Positions 15,304 to 22,655 of a stretch of 41,843 nt of DNA are shown here, piece by piece. Under the pieces are notes generated by a model, which was not told where the DNA came from, did not search any database, and saw only the letters and a list, made by a program, of their open reading frames with translations. A program made the position numbers and the translations under genes. Positions within the stretch are counted from its first letter, which is position 1. Every line of letters begins with the position of its first letter. Location: IMG/VR virus record IMGVR_UViG_3300027833_000096, positions 1 through 41,843 of that record; one strand, written 5' to 3'. Source of the DNA: a virus.

Positions 15304-17474
15304 GTGTCATTAATAGAATAATCTGCATCCATTTTATACCCTTTTTTTAAATACTTATTACAAGCTTCTAAAGCTATACTTTTTATCTTTTCAGAAAGTA
15401 CTGTAACTTCTGTATTTTCTATTCTAGGCTGTTTAGGCAATCTAATAACCCATTCATCATGAACCCACATTATAATATTAGCGTCTATTTTATTATCTTT
15501 AAAATAATCAAGAATATCAACACTTGCTTCTTTTACCATAAAAGCTTGAGTACCTTGTATAGGACTATTCTTACAAGCTCTTTCTACTTCTCCTATTACT
15601 TTTTGCTCTGGTGGATACCCTCTTTGTTTTGCTTCTACTATCTCTTTAAACCATCTTCTACTATTAGTTCTACTACAAGTTATAACATAACCACTATGTA
15701 CTCCAAAATTTGCATTTCTATTAAGATAGCTAAAAGTTTTAGGTATAAGTTTAGATATAGCATTTTCTATAATATTAGCATAATCCATACATATATTCAT
15801 AACCTCTGAAATCTTAGAAGCAGAAGCTCCGTAAGCAAGACCATAAATAATAGCTTTATAACTATTACGAATATCTTTAGAAGTCTTTTTACTTACTACA
15901 AATTCTCCTGTAACAAAAACTTCTTTAGCTCTTTCTTCTTTTTTAAGAATATCTAACAATTCTTGATACGCTCTTTGGTTTGACTGTATAATACTTTGAG
16001 GAATTTTTGAATATGAGCTATAAGAATTAGGAGTATATCCACTTTTAGTCATATTTGTCATTATATAATTAATCAAAGCTTGTGTACTTACAGTTGCAAT
16101 AGCACTATGAGGATCATCTAAAATAGATTTAAGAGTATCATCATCAGCATTAGAAGCAAGTATTACAAGTTCTGCTCCTGATAAATCCATAGTCATATAT
16201 TCATATTCATGATTGCTACTATCGCTATCGTATTGACCAAAACAAGTTCTAAAGTTTTCTAATGCAGGTATTTGTTGACTATTAATATAACCATTTTTAG
16301 TATCTCCTGATTGAAATCTACCAGTATCTGCACTTGCTTGTCTATAGATAGTATGAATGTTACCAGAATGTTCATTTATAATATCTATAAGATTCTGACC
16401 AAAAGAAGAAATCTGCTTACTTATTCCTCTATGAGAAAGTAAAAGACGTAGAAAAGGCTCTAGTCTTCCTCCTTTATCTTCTGATAGATAAGAATTTATA
16501 GCATCTACTCCTGTTGACTCTTTATAACCAAATCCGTCTTTAATTAAAGGTATAGGCTGGTTAAAAGACATAAATAACTCTTGTATTTGTTTAGTAGAAT
16601 CATAATTAATATTACCTTTATTCTTATTTTTAATTATAACAGGTTTAACATCAAACATTGAAGTCTGAATTAAAGATTCTGTTTTCCTTTTTCTACCCCA
16701 TTTTCCTACAAGGGGAATCTTATGAACTTCACAAAGACTTACAACTTGTTCATCCATTTTCTGTTCAATATCTAATAAACTTTCATCCATTTTTTTAATA
16801 TTAAGATTATGTTTAGGTTTATTAAATCTTATTCCTTCATATTCTGACTTTGCAAGATGTAAAACTAAAGGAAATTCTATAGTAACTAGAACTCTAGTCA
16901 TATCATAAGAAAGTATAAAAGGTTTTTGAGCTTCCATTAAAAGTTTTATATATAAAGTATCTTCAGCAGAATAAACTATATGTTTTCTTTCAGGAACAAA
17001 AGAAGTAGCATTTATAAAGTCTTCTCTAGTACTTTTTTCAAATTGAGATACTATATTAAGTCTTCTTTCTAATACTTTATCTAAACTATTTCCTCCTTTA
17101 ACCCCCATTCTTAGTGTTTGTTCTACTATCATAGTATCATAACACTTTTCAAACTCTACTCCATAATTTAAAAGAACTTTAGTATCATATTTTAAATTAT
17201 GACCTATTATTCTTATATGTGATAGCTTTTTTAAAAACTCTGGAGAAATTGTAGTATGGTCTATAACATAAGTTATTTTATCGTCTCCAATAGAAGATAA
17301 TAAAAGCTTGGCTCTATAAGGGTCTAATGCAGTTGCTTCAATATCTAGTCCTATAGAAGACTTAGAGCTTAAATTCTCTATCATTTCTGAAATTTCAGCA
17401 GTTTTAAACCCTAATTTATCCTCTCTTTTTGTAATATATCTAATTCTTTCTACTAATTTATCAATTTTCTTCAT
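15291..17474 (-). CDS. polA: Family A DNA polymerase with 3'-5' exonuclease
   Basis: A 727-aa replicative polymerase. The exonuclease domain has GLDIEATAL (D44/E46), IIGHNLKYDTK and YSAEDTLYIK. The polymerase domain has motif A TMDLSGAELVILAS, motif B YKAIIYGLAYGAS and motif C MWVHDEW (HDE from about residue 672). The metal-binding Asp of motif A and the HDE are intact, although motif A reads DLSGAEL rather than the usual DYSQIEL. There is no 5'-3' exonuclease domain. It is the first gene of the replication operon, with a putative divergent promoter region upstream. Confidence 0.92.
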   Translation of the reverse strand: MKKIDKLVERIRYITKREDKLGFKTAEISEMIENLSSKSSIGLDIEATALDPYRAKLLLSSIGDDKITYVIDHTTISPEFLKKLSHIRIIGHNLKYDTKVLLNYGVEFEKCYDTMIVEQTLRMGVKGGNSLDKVLERRLNIVSQFEKSTREDFINATSFVPERKHIVYSAEDTLYIKLLMEAQKPFILSYDMTRVLVTIEFPLVLHLAKSEYEGIRFNKPKHNLNIKKMDESLLDIEQKMDEQVVSLCEVHKIPLVGKWGRKRKTESLIQTSMFDVKPVIIKNKNKGNINYDSTKQIQELFMSFNQPIPLIKDGFGYKESTGVDAINSYLSEDKGGRLEPFLRLLLSHRGISKQISSFGQNLIDIINEHSGNIHTIYRQASADTGRFQSGDTKNGYINSQQIPALENFRTCFGQYDSDSSNHEYEYMTMDLSGAELVILASNADDDTLKSILDDPHSAIATVSTQALINYIMTNMTKSGYTPNSYSSYSKIPQSIIQSNQRAYQELLDILKKEERAKEVFVTGEFVVSKKTSKDIRNSYKAIIYGLAYGASASKISEVMNICMDYANIIENAISKLIPKTFSYLNRNANFGVHSGYVITCSRTNSRRWFKEIVEAKQRGYPPEQKVIGEVERACKNSPIQGTQAFMVKEASVDILDYFKDNKIDANIIMWVHDEWVIRLPKQPRIENTEVTVLSEKIKSIALEACNKYLKKGYKMDADYSINDTWVK

Positions 17475-17480
17475 TGTTTT

Positions 17481-17511
17481 TTTGTTTTATTTGTAAATTT
17501 TTGTATCTTTA
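17481..17511 (+). promoter_or_regulatory. Rightward Bacteroidota-type promoter near polA
   Basis: TTTG (17481-17484), 19-nt spacer, TATCTTTA (17504-17511), matching the TTTG-N19-TAnnTTTG consensus of Bacteroidota except for the last base. It points rightward, against the local operon, toward a 32-codon frame. Confidence 0.55.
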
Positions 17512-17527
17512 TAATATAAGAATAACC

Positions 17528-17560
17528 TAAAACTATTATTATTATGAAAACTAAAAACAA
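17528..17560 (-). promoter_or_regulatory. Candidate leftward promoter of polA
   Basis: On the minus strand, TTG (17558-17560), a 22-nt spacer and TAGTTTTA (17528-17535). The spacer is slightly long for the consensus. It would start a transcript about 45 nt before the polA ATG. Confidence 0.4.
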
Positions 17561-17642
17561 AATAATGTCGATAAGGTTATTAAACTTATCGACAATGAAA
17601 AGAGCTTTTTTACAAATTAAAAAAGGAAATTATGCCTTTTAA
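17544..17642 (+). CDS. Candidate 32-aa basic peptide, rightward
   Basis: ATG at 17544 to TAA at 17640-17642 gives MKTKNKIMSIRLLNLSTMKR and 12 further residues ending GNYAF. It lies 33 bp behind a good rightward promoter, the only plus-strand promoter found inside the leftward arm. The frame spans the 10-bp palindrome at 17566-17594. Nothing downstream continues rightward, so the transcript may instead be a regulatory RNA antisense to the 167-aa gene. Confidence 0.3.
   Translation: MKTKNKIMSIRLLNLSTMKRAFLQIKKGNYAF
17566..17594. promoter_or_regulatory. Perfect inverted repeat upstream of polA (operator or hairpin)
   Basis: TGTCGATAAG, a 9-nt spacer, then CTTATCGACA: perfect 10-bp arms. There is no T-run, so it is not an intrinsic terminator. 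Its place next to two divergent promoter-like sequences suits an operator or origin element. Confidence 0.6.
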
Positions 17643-17650
17643 TTTAAACC

Positions 17651-18154
17651 TTACGTAATATCTGATAGTATTTCAGATATTACAGGTAAGACTTCTTTTT
17701 TCCCTTTATTTTTTAATGCTCTTCTTAGAATTGCTTTTAGTTGAGGTATTGATACTTCTGATATACCACATCTATAATCATCTTCTAAATTTAAAATAAG
17801 ACTGTCTATTGTCTTAGTATTGCTTTTAAAGTATTCTTCAAATTCTAAATTATACCCTAAAATCTGATGTTCTATAATAGCAGATTTCTCTATTTTGGCT
17901 ATATTACTTAATATTGTTTTGGATATATTAAATACTTTTTTATAAATAGAAACAGACCTACTATCAGGTTTATTAACAAGGCTATTTAAAACTTTAACAT
18001 TCTCTACAAATTTTATTTGTTGTTTATAAAAATTTGTTTGTTTATTTTCTAATACTGAACCTATTAAAGATTTTACATTTTGTGAAGGAGTTATAAATGT
18101 TAAATCAGACTCTTTTAGTTCTAGTATATAAAGTTGATATTTAGTTATTTCCAT
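17651..18154 (-). CDS. Hypothetical helical protein (167 aa)
   Basis: Largely helical, Lys- and Ile-rich, with no recognised motif. Segments such as ITPSQNVKSLIGSVLENKQ and VSIPQLKAILRRALKNKGKKE suggest a small soluble protein. Last gene of the lysis/GroES transcript; its start overlaps the 60-aa gene upstream by 10 nt. Confidence 0.5.
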   Translation of the reverse strand: MEITKYQLYILELKESDLTFITPSQNVKSLIGSVLENKQTNFYKQQIKFVENVKVLNSLVNKPDSRSVSIYKKVFNISKTILSNIAKIEKSAIIEHQILGYNLEFEEYFKSNTKTIDSLILNLEDDYRCGISEVSIPQLKAILRRALKNKGKKEVLPVISEILSDIT

Positions 18155-18327
18155 TTTTCATTTTCTTTTTTAATGTTTTCTCTTCTTTTAAGTTCTTTTT
18201 CAGATACTTTTAATCTATTTTCTTTTGTATAATAATCTTTATCAAACCAAAAGTCAAACTCTGCTTTTTTACTATATATATTAAAACTTTCTTGACTTAC
18301 TTTATAAACTTTATCTGTATTTAACAT
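18145..18327 (-). CDS. Hypothetical charged protein (60 aa)
   Basis: A small hydrophilic protein rich in Lys, Glu and aromatic residues (EFDWFDKDYY-like centre, …KELKRRENIKKENEKWK end). It lies 2 nt after the GroES-like gene and overlaps the next gene by 10 nt. No family recognised. Confidence 0.45.
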   Translation of the reverse strand: MLNTDKVYKVSQESFNIYSKKAEFDFWFDKDYYTKENRLKVSEKELKRRENIKKENEKWK

Positions 18328-18329
18328 TA

Positions 18330-18617
18330 TTATAAAATTATAGCTAAAACTTCACTTTCTCTTACAAGTACTCCTTTTGTTCCTTCTATTTCTACAGAAG
18401 CTCCCGATCTACCTAAAATATGTACTTTTCTTCCTACTTTTAGAGACTTGTCTTTTATCTTATCTCCTACTTCTAAGATTTCTCCTATTTGGCTTCTATT
18501 TAAAGCGTCTTGAGTATCTTTTACTCTAAACTCTTGTATTATAATCCCAGAAGATGTAATTCTTTCGTCTTTTTCTTCTTCTAATTTTAAAAAAAGCCTA
18601 TTATGTAATATTTTCAT
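18330..18617 (-). CDS. GroES-like co-chaperonin (Cpn10)
   Basis: 95 aa, the usual GroES length. MKILHNRLFLKLEEEK matches the N-terminal strand, RITSSGIIIQEFRVKDTQD the mobile loop region that binds GroEL, and IGEILEVGDKIKD…LKVGRKVHILGRSGASVEI with a final VRESEVLAII the beta-barrel. Phage co-chaperonins such as T4 gp31 replace host GroES to fold the capsid protein with host GroEL. No GroEL is encoded in the window. The stop overlaps nothing; the start is coupled (one-base overlap) to the 185-aa gene. Confidence 0.85.
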   Translation of the reverse strand: MKILHNRLFLKLEEEKDERITSSGIIIQEFRVKDTQDALNRSQIGEILEVGDKIKDKSLKVGRKVHILGRSGASVEIEGTKGVLVRESEVLAIIL

Positions 18618-19174
18618 TATATTTTATATTTAAGTTTAAATTCTTTTTCTTCTTTAAATAAAGGAATATTTTTACTTTCTTTAGCTCTTATAAGCTCTTT
18701 TGTAAGTTGTGTTTTTTTCCTTTTGCTTTTTGTCTTTTCTTTTTTAATTTCAGATAGTACTTCAAAATCAGAATCAGTCTCACATTTTCTCCATTCTCCT
18801 GTTTTTAAATCTAATATTAATTCTTTTTCTATTTTATCTTCTAATGCTAGAATGTTTTTATTAATACCTCTTATTTTATAATCTATAAGATTAAGAGATC
18901 TTGCAATAGACTCTTCAGAAGATAAAACAGATAAAATAGGAATATCAAGTCCTAGAGATAAGTGATAAATAAGAATACTATTTGATTTTATATCTGCTTC
19001 TTTTAATAAAACAGAAAGATGTGATTTTTCTAATATAAGTTCTCTATCTTTTATTTCATTCTTAACTGTTGCTTCATCAATAGCAAGAAGAAGCATAGGA
19101 TTTGACTTTTTAGATATTTTAGTAATAGTTTTACTTTTATTATTCTTTTTTATGTAAAATGTTTCTCTTTTCAT
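18617..19174 (-). CDS. Hypothetical Lys-rich protein (185 aa)
   Basis: It has a very basic N-terminus (KKNNKSKTITKISKKS), a compact hydrophobic middle (about residues 28-90) and a C-terminal charged coiled coil (EIKKEKTKSKRKKTQLTKELIRAKESK). No catalytic motif found. It sits between the holin candidate and the GroES-like gene. Confidence 0.5.
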   Translation of the reverse strand: MKRETFYIKKNNKSKTITKISKKSNPMLLLAIDEATVKNEIKDRELILEKSHLSVLLKEADIKSNSILIYHLSLGLDIPILSVLSSEESIARSLNLIDYKIRGINKNILALEDKIEKELILDLKTGEWRKCETDSDFEVLSEIKKEKTKSKRKKTQLTKELIRAKESKNIPLFKEEKEFKLKYKI

Positions 19175-19175
19175 A

Positions 19176-19403
19176 TTATTTCCAGTCTTCTAGTACTATA
19201 TATTTAAAGCATATTATAAAAAGAATTAAATACCAAAATAAAACATAAAAAAGACCTTCAAGTATTAAGAAAAGTCTTATATTTGAAGGTCCTGTTTTAA
19301 ATGATGTTTTTATTCCTCTATTATATGCTTTTTTATGGTTTTTATTCATTATAAATATTCCCATTACTATTGATAGAGTAACTATCATTATATGTATCAC
19401 CAT
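19176..19403 (-). CDS. Two-TM membrane protein, holin candidate (75 aa)
   Basis: The start chosen is ATG 19401-19403, which lies 10 nt after the endolysin stop and avoids a 44-bp overlap produced by the more upstream ATG at 19457. The protein has TM1 at about residues 3-20 (IMIVTLSIVMGIFI), a basic loop (NKNHKKAYNRGIKTS) and TM2 at about 43-67 (LFLILEGLFYVLFWYLILFI). Size, topology and place beside the endolysin fit a holin, though phage membrane proteins of this type are not identifiable by sequence alone. Confidence 0.6.
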   Translation of the reverse strand: MVIHIMIVTLSIVMGIFIMNKNHKKAYNRGIKTSFKTGPSNIRLFLILEGLFYVLFWYLILFIICFKYIVLEDWK

Positions 19404-19413
19404 TATTTTAATT

Positions 19414-19854
19414 TTAAGGGTTAAATACTTGAATCTTATCTTTGTTTGTAGTTGCACAATCTAAATGATTCCATGTTGCAGTATGTGTACAACTTTCTAG
19501 TCTAGTTAGTCCTGCTTTCATAAATTCTTTTTCATTTTCAAGTATAAATTCTTGTACTTCTTTTGTTGTCATTCCTTTTACTTTAACATCTATTGCTCTA
19601 CCGAATTTATGTTGAGACATAGAAGCTCCTACTGTAGAAGAAAGTTTTCTTAATCCACTACTTTTGTACCTTCCTCCATTATACCAACTATTTATAACAA
19701 TAGGTTTTTTTACTAAAGTTCTAAGCAGTTGACCAACTTCTATTATTCTTTTATCAAGAAACCTTATAGAAGATTCTTTATAAAGGTTATAAACTTCTGG
19801 GTGTACAAATTCATCTAAATAAAAGTTGTCTGAAATCTTAATTCTATTCTCCAT
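19414..19854 (-). CDS. Endolysin, M15-family peptidase
   Basis: A 146-aa protein with SQHKFGRAIDVKV (SXHXXGRAXD) and WNHLDC (HXD) motifs. These supply the His, Asp and His zinc ligands of M15 peptidases, which cut peptidoglycan stem peptides. It opens with a short helical region (DNFYLDEFVHPEVYN), typical of the peptidase M15_3 type. No signal peptide is visible, so release would depend on a holin, for which the next gene is a candidate. It has its own promoter-like sequence at 19873-19903. Confidence 0.85.
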   Translation of the reverse strand: MENRIKISDNFYLDEFVHPEVYNLYKESSIRFLDKRIIEVGQLLRTLVKKPIVINSWYNGGRYKSSGLRKLSSTVGASMSQHKFGRAIDVKVKGMTTKEVQEFILENEKEFMKAGLTRLESCTHTATWNHLDCATTNKDKIQVFNP

Positions 19855-19872
19855 AATTATATTTTTTATAGA

Positions 19873-19903
19873 TAAAGATATAAATATTTATTATAAAATG
19901 CAA
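19873..19903 (-). promoter_or_regulatory. Leftward promoter of the endolysin cassette
   Basis: On the minus strand TTG (19901-19903), a 20-nt spacer, then TATCTTTA (19873-19880). The -7 box is identical to that at 17504-17511. It sits about 19 bp upstream of the endolysin ATG and likely drives endolysin, holin candidate and GroES. Confidence 0.6.
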
Positions 19904-19907
19904 CAAA

Positions 19908-20354
19908 TTAGTAATTTAAGTTATTTTTTATAATAAATTGCAAAGCTTTACAATGATTAAATCTGTTATAAATTACATTTGAATTATAATCTTTTACTAC
20001 TGTTTTTCTCCAATCAAAAAGATAAAAGAAAGCAATATTATATTCTTTCTTTTTTAAAAATTTTAAAACTTCTTCTTCTTCAAAATTAGATTCTTTTTTA
20101 AGATTTTTATCTGTTCCTATTTGATATAAAACTAATATTAAACTTTCAGTGTACTTTAAAAGTTCTGGTTTCTTGTAAATTTGAGGAGTTTTTGATAAAC
20201 ATTTTAAAACTTCTATAAAGTATAAGTGCGCACCATCAATAACAGGATTATATAATATACTTTTTGCGTTTGAAGAAAGAGGTTTACCTTCTATATCATA
20301 AAAGTATTTTAAATAGATGTAATTTATTAAGTTTTTTATTCTGTTTTTTACCAT
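19908..20354 (-). CDS. Hypothetical protein (148 aa)
   Basis: A helical, Lys/Tyr-rich protein (NLINYIYLKYFYDIEGKPLS…, EEEEVLKFLKKKEYNIAFFYLFDWRK). Several aromatic hydrophobic stretches are too short to be certain TM segments. It precedes the endolysin promoter, which overlaps its last codons. No family recognised. Confidence 0.5.
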   Translation of the reverse strand: MVKNRIKNLINYIYLKYFYDIEGKPLSSNAKSILYNPVIDGAHLYFIEVLKCLSKTPQIYKKPELLKYTESLILVLYQIGTDKNLKKESNFEEEEVLKFLKKKEYNIAFFYLFDWRKTVVKDYNSNVIYNRFNHCKALQFIIKNNLNY

Positions 20355-20360
20355 AATTTA

Positions 20361-20648
20361 TTATTTATATATTAATTCTTCTTTTAGTGCAAATATAATT
20401 CCTTCTCTTGAGTTATCTGTAATACATTTTATCCATTCTAGTTCAATTCTTTTAATAACCTCATCTTTTGTATAAGGAAAACAGATTCTAAATATATCTT
20501 CAATATTTTCTGGAATTATATCAAGTTTTTTAACTAATATTGCTTTTTCTCCTTTAAGTTTATTTCTTAAATACTCTGCATCTTGATATTTAATTTGAGT
20601 ATCTTCTAATAATAAATTTAAGCACGATTCTATTATATCTTTTTCCAT
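20361..20648 (-). CDS. Hypothetical protein (95 aa)
   Basis: A small acidic/helical protein (MEKDIIESCLNLLLEDTQIKY…), possibly co-translated with the 148-aa gene, from which it is separated by 6 nt. No recognised motif. Confidence 0.5.
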   Translation of the reverse strand: MEKDIIESCLNLLLEDTQIKYQDAEYLRNKLKGEKAILVKKLDIIPENIEDIFRICFPYTKDEVIKRIELEWIKCITDNSREGIIFALKEELIYK

Positions 20649-20653
20649 TACTT

Positions 20654-20752
20654 TTATTTATTGTTTTTTCTCATATAATGTCTAAATATAGAAACAGTAG
20701 CTAAACTATTAAAAATAGTAAGAGTAACTAATAGTATAATAAGATTTTCCAT
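20654..20752 (-). CDS. Small membrane peptide (32 aa)
   Basis: ATG at 20750-20752 to TAA at 20654-20656 gives one hydrophobic helix (ENLIILLVTLTIFNSLATVS) and a basic tail (RHYMRKNNK). Its start shares one base with the stop of the 35-aa peptide gene upstream (TAATG), which supports both being translated. Confidence 0.4.
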   Translation of the reverse strand: MENLIILLVTLTIFNSLATVSIFRHYMRKNNK

Positions 20753-20859
20753 TAGATTACTACGTTAAATATTAGAATTAAACAAGAGATAAACGTAATA
20801 ATTATATTTATAATCATTACATATTTTGAAATTGGTTTTAAAATTAGCTGGTTTTTCAT
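20752..20859 (-). CDS. Small membrane peptide (35 aa)
   Basis: ATG at 20857-20859 to TAA at 20752-20754. Residues 14-35 are a hydrophobic helix (VMIINIIITFISCLILIFNV) after a short basic N-terminus. It is one of a pair of adjacent one-TM peptides with coupled stop/start. Confidence 0.4.
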   Translation of the reverse strand: MKNQLILKPISKYVMIINIIITFISCLILIFNVVI

Positions 20860-20870
20860 TTTTACTTTAT

Positions 20871-21047
20871 TTATTGGTTTAACTTTAACTTCTTGTGTAA
20901 CTTTTCAATGCACTTTTTAAATGTTTTTTCATATGCAATTAGTATTTCTGTATTACTATCTTTAGTAATTCTTACTTGTACACGTTTATTTATTATTAAA
21001 GAGAATATTGAATATCCTGCTTTATGTATTGCTTTAATTTTATCCAT
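20871..21047 (-). CDS. Hypothetical basic protein (58 aa)
   Basis: An open frame from ATG 21045-21047 to TAA 20871-20873: MDKIKAIHKAGYSIFSLIIN… ending KKCIEKLHKKLKLNQ. It has the AT-rich codon use of the phage operons and a strongly basic C-terminal helix. Read in series with the 216-aa gene upstream (15-nt gap). No family recognised. Confidence 0.5.
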   Translation of the reverse strand: MDKIKAIHKAGYSIFSLIINKRVQVRITKDSNTEILIAYEKTFKKCIEKLHKKLKLNQ

Positions 21048-21062
21048 GCTTTTACTTTATAA

Positions 21063-21713
21063 TTATAAGTTTTCTTTAATCCATTGTTCTATTTCTAAAT
21101 CATTCATACCTTGACAATTTTGTGCAGTATGAAATGCAAACCCTTCAAGCTCTTCACGAGTGTATAGTTTCTGACCAATCATAAACTCACTTACTAGTGG
21201 TACTTTAGGCTCAACCCACACAACCTCGTTGTTTTGGAGTTTGAGTCTTATTAAATGATTTGTCTCTTCTATGTGAGATAAAGCAGGTAATGTATAACCG
21301 TCATACTCCAACTCTACATATTCAGTCTGATGTTTAACATAGTATTCTACTAGTGATTGAGCTATTTGAGGTAATGATATATATTTAACTTGTTTACCTA
21401 AATCTATTGATTCATACCCTAACTCTTTAATAAGCTTAGGGTCAGTTGTAGCTATGATTTTCCTATCTTGACCTATTACAGAAGTATCATGAAATACTTT
21501 ATGTACTTCGTTTATAACTCCATCATATATCCAATCACCTTCTTTTATCTCATCATCTGATAGTATGTAAAGGTGTTGAGGTTGTATGTAGTCATGTTTA
21601 ACAATATAACACCAACCTTCATTTTTAGCATATAATAAACCTTTTTTATTATGTACACCCAACAATGAGTAATCCTCAGTAGGCAACATTACTATTTTAT
21701 GTTTCTTTTTCAT
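21063..21713 (-). CDS. Conserved-looking phage hypothetical protein (216 aa)
   Basis: Contains LSDDEIKEGDWIYDGVINEVHKV, RKIIATTDPKLIKELG and LPQIAQSLVEYYVKHQ, an arrangement I have met in hypothetical proteins of several Bacteroidota phages. The ATTDP stretch follows a beta-rich first half. Codon use (GTC, ACC, CAC) is less AT-biased than in neighbours, so it may be recently acquired. No enzymatic motif and no assigned function. Confidence 0.6.
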   Translation of the reverse strand: MKKKHKIVMLPTEDYSLLGVHNKKGLLYAKNEGWCYIVKHDYIQPQHLYILSDDEIKEGDWIYDGVINEVHKVFHDTSVIGQDRKIIATTDPKLIKELGYESIDLGKQVKYISLPQIAQSLVEYYVKHQTEYVELEYDGYTLPALSHIEETNHLIRLKLQNNEVVWVEPKVPLVSEFMIGQKLYTREELEGFAFHTAQNCQGMNDLEIEQWIKENL

Positions 21714-21725
21714 ATTTCAATTAGT

Positions 21726-22001
21726 TTAAGTGCTTTTAATATCTATATGTGCATTCATTTTTATTATTTTACTTTGTATTTTACCTTTCTTTCTAAACCT
21801 AATAGCTTCAGCACCATCATAATCATGTATATAATATTCTTCATCTTCTGCTAACTCTATTTCAACTAATATAGGAGAAGACCAATTATCATCTGATAAA
21901 GTTTTAATATCATGATTAAATTCATCTTTAGAATTATATTCTCTTTTTAAATTATCATTAATTATTCCGTAAGAAGAATTAATATGTATGTACTTTTTCA
22001 T
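21726..22001 (-). CDS. Hypothetical protein (91 aa)
   Basis: A small acidic protein (DEEYYIHDYDGAEAIRFRKKGKIQSK) separated by 12 nt from the 216-aa gene. Its upstream side is the repeat-rich non-coding stretch 22002-22660. No family recognised. Confidence 0.5.
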   Translation of the reverse strand: MKKYIHINSSYGIINDNLKREYNSKDEFNHDIKTLSDDNWSSPILVEIELAEDEEYYIHDYDGAEAIRFRKKGKIQSKIIKMNAHIDIKST

Positions 22002-22140
22002 AATTAGTTTTATTTATATTTTTAAAATGTTGTATGTTGTATTTCTACTTTTATTACTAAATATATATCCTCCTTGTAATTTTAAGGTAATAGATATATT
22101 GTTGTATGTTTAAAGACTATTTAATTAGATAAATGTGTCT

Positions 22141-22299
22141 TTAGTAACAGGAAATATAAGATAATAAAACTAGGATATATAACAGGATAAAGAGAAAAGA
22201 TGTATATATATAAAGAAAAAAGAGGATAGGTTTATATTTAATGAGATATAGGTCGTGATGTTCTTGGGCAGCTCCTAAACCAACACCAACTACTATCAT
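22141..22299 (-). CDS. Candidate 52-aa membrane protein
   Basis: ATG at 22297-22299 to TAA at 22141-22143: MIVVGVGLGAAQEHHDLYLI, then a long hydrophobic C-terminal half (ILFFLYIYTSFLFILLYILV). The sequence AGGAG lies 5 nt before the ATG, which is unusual in this genome where Shine-Dalgarno sites are otherwise not obvious. The frame is open for 12 further codons upstream of the ATG. Codon use (GCC, CAC, GAC) is atypical. It could be a real small gene or a structured DNA/RNA region. Confidence 0.3.
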   Translation of the reverse strand: MIVVGVGLGAAQEHHDLYLIKYKPILFFLYIYTSFLFILLYILVLLSYISCY

Positions 22300-22392
22300 A
22301 TCTCCTGTTTCTCCTCTATTTCCTGCCTTTTCCTTCTATTTCTTCTCTTTTTATAACTTTATATCTCATTTTACCTCTTACTTTACTTTCTT

Positions 22393-22464
22393 ATTGCGTG
22401 ATTGCTTGAATCTAAGTTTGAAAATAGTATTAGTATTGCATGATTGTTTAAGATTGCGTGATTG
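22393..22464. repeat. Three ATTGCRTGATTG direct repeats
   Basis: 12-bp copies at 22393-22404, 22435-22446 and 22453-22464; the middle copy has A for G at one site. Spacings are 42 and 18 bp. Confidence 0.75.
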
Positions 22465-22496
22465 ATTAGTATTAACCCTAGTTTTAGAAGCAGGAA

Positions 22497-22618
22497 ATGA
22501 TTACATAACAAAACGGTATTAAAAAAAATAACATGGTTACGAAACAAAACGGTATTAAAATAGTAGGAATCACAACGGTATTAAAAAAAATAACATGATC
22601 ACAAAGCACAACGGTATT
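22497..22618. repeat. Four iteron-like AACGGTATT repeats
   Basis: AACGGTATT starts at 22512, 22548, 22574 and 22610, each followed by an A-tract (AAAA or AAAAAAAA) and preceded by a partly conserved ATGRTTAC-type block. Spacings are 36, 26 and 36 bp, all differing by about one helical turn. The pattern is that of an iteron or multi-site protein-binding array. Confidence 0.8.
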
Positions 22619-22621
22619 AAA

Positions 22622-22655
22622 AAAAATAAGTATAGAATTAACTATACTTATTTTT
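22622..22655. terminator. Strong intrinsic terminator after the 62-aa gene
   Basis: Perfect 14-bp stem (22622-22635 with 22642-22655, AAGTATAG core) with a 6-nt loop. A run of eight T follows on the minus strand, so it ends the leftward transcript from the 23.6-22.7 kb cluster. The stem is symmetric and may also act rightward. Confidence 0.85.

Noticed and set aside
15459-15809. 116-codon plus-strand frame within polA
   Set aside because: Antisense to catalytic polymerase motifs that are clearly coding.
20893-21114. 73-codon plus-strand frame
   Set aside because: Overlaps the better-supported 58-aa minus-strand gene and the end of the 216-aa gene.
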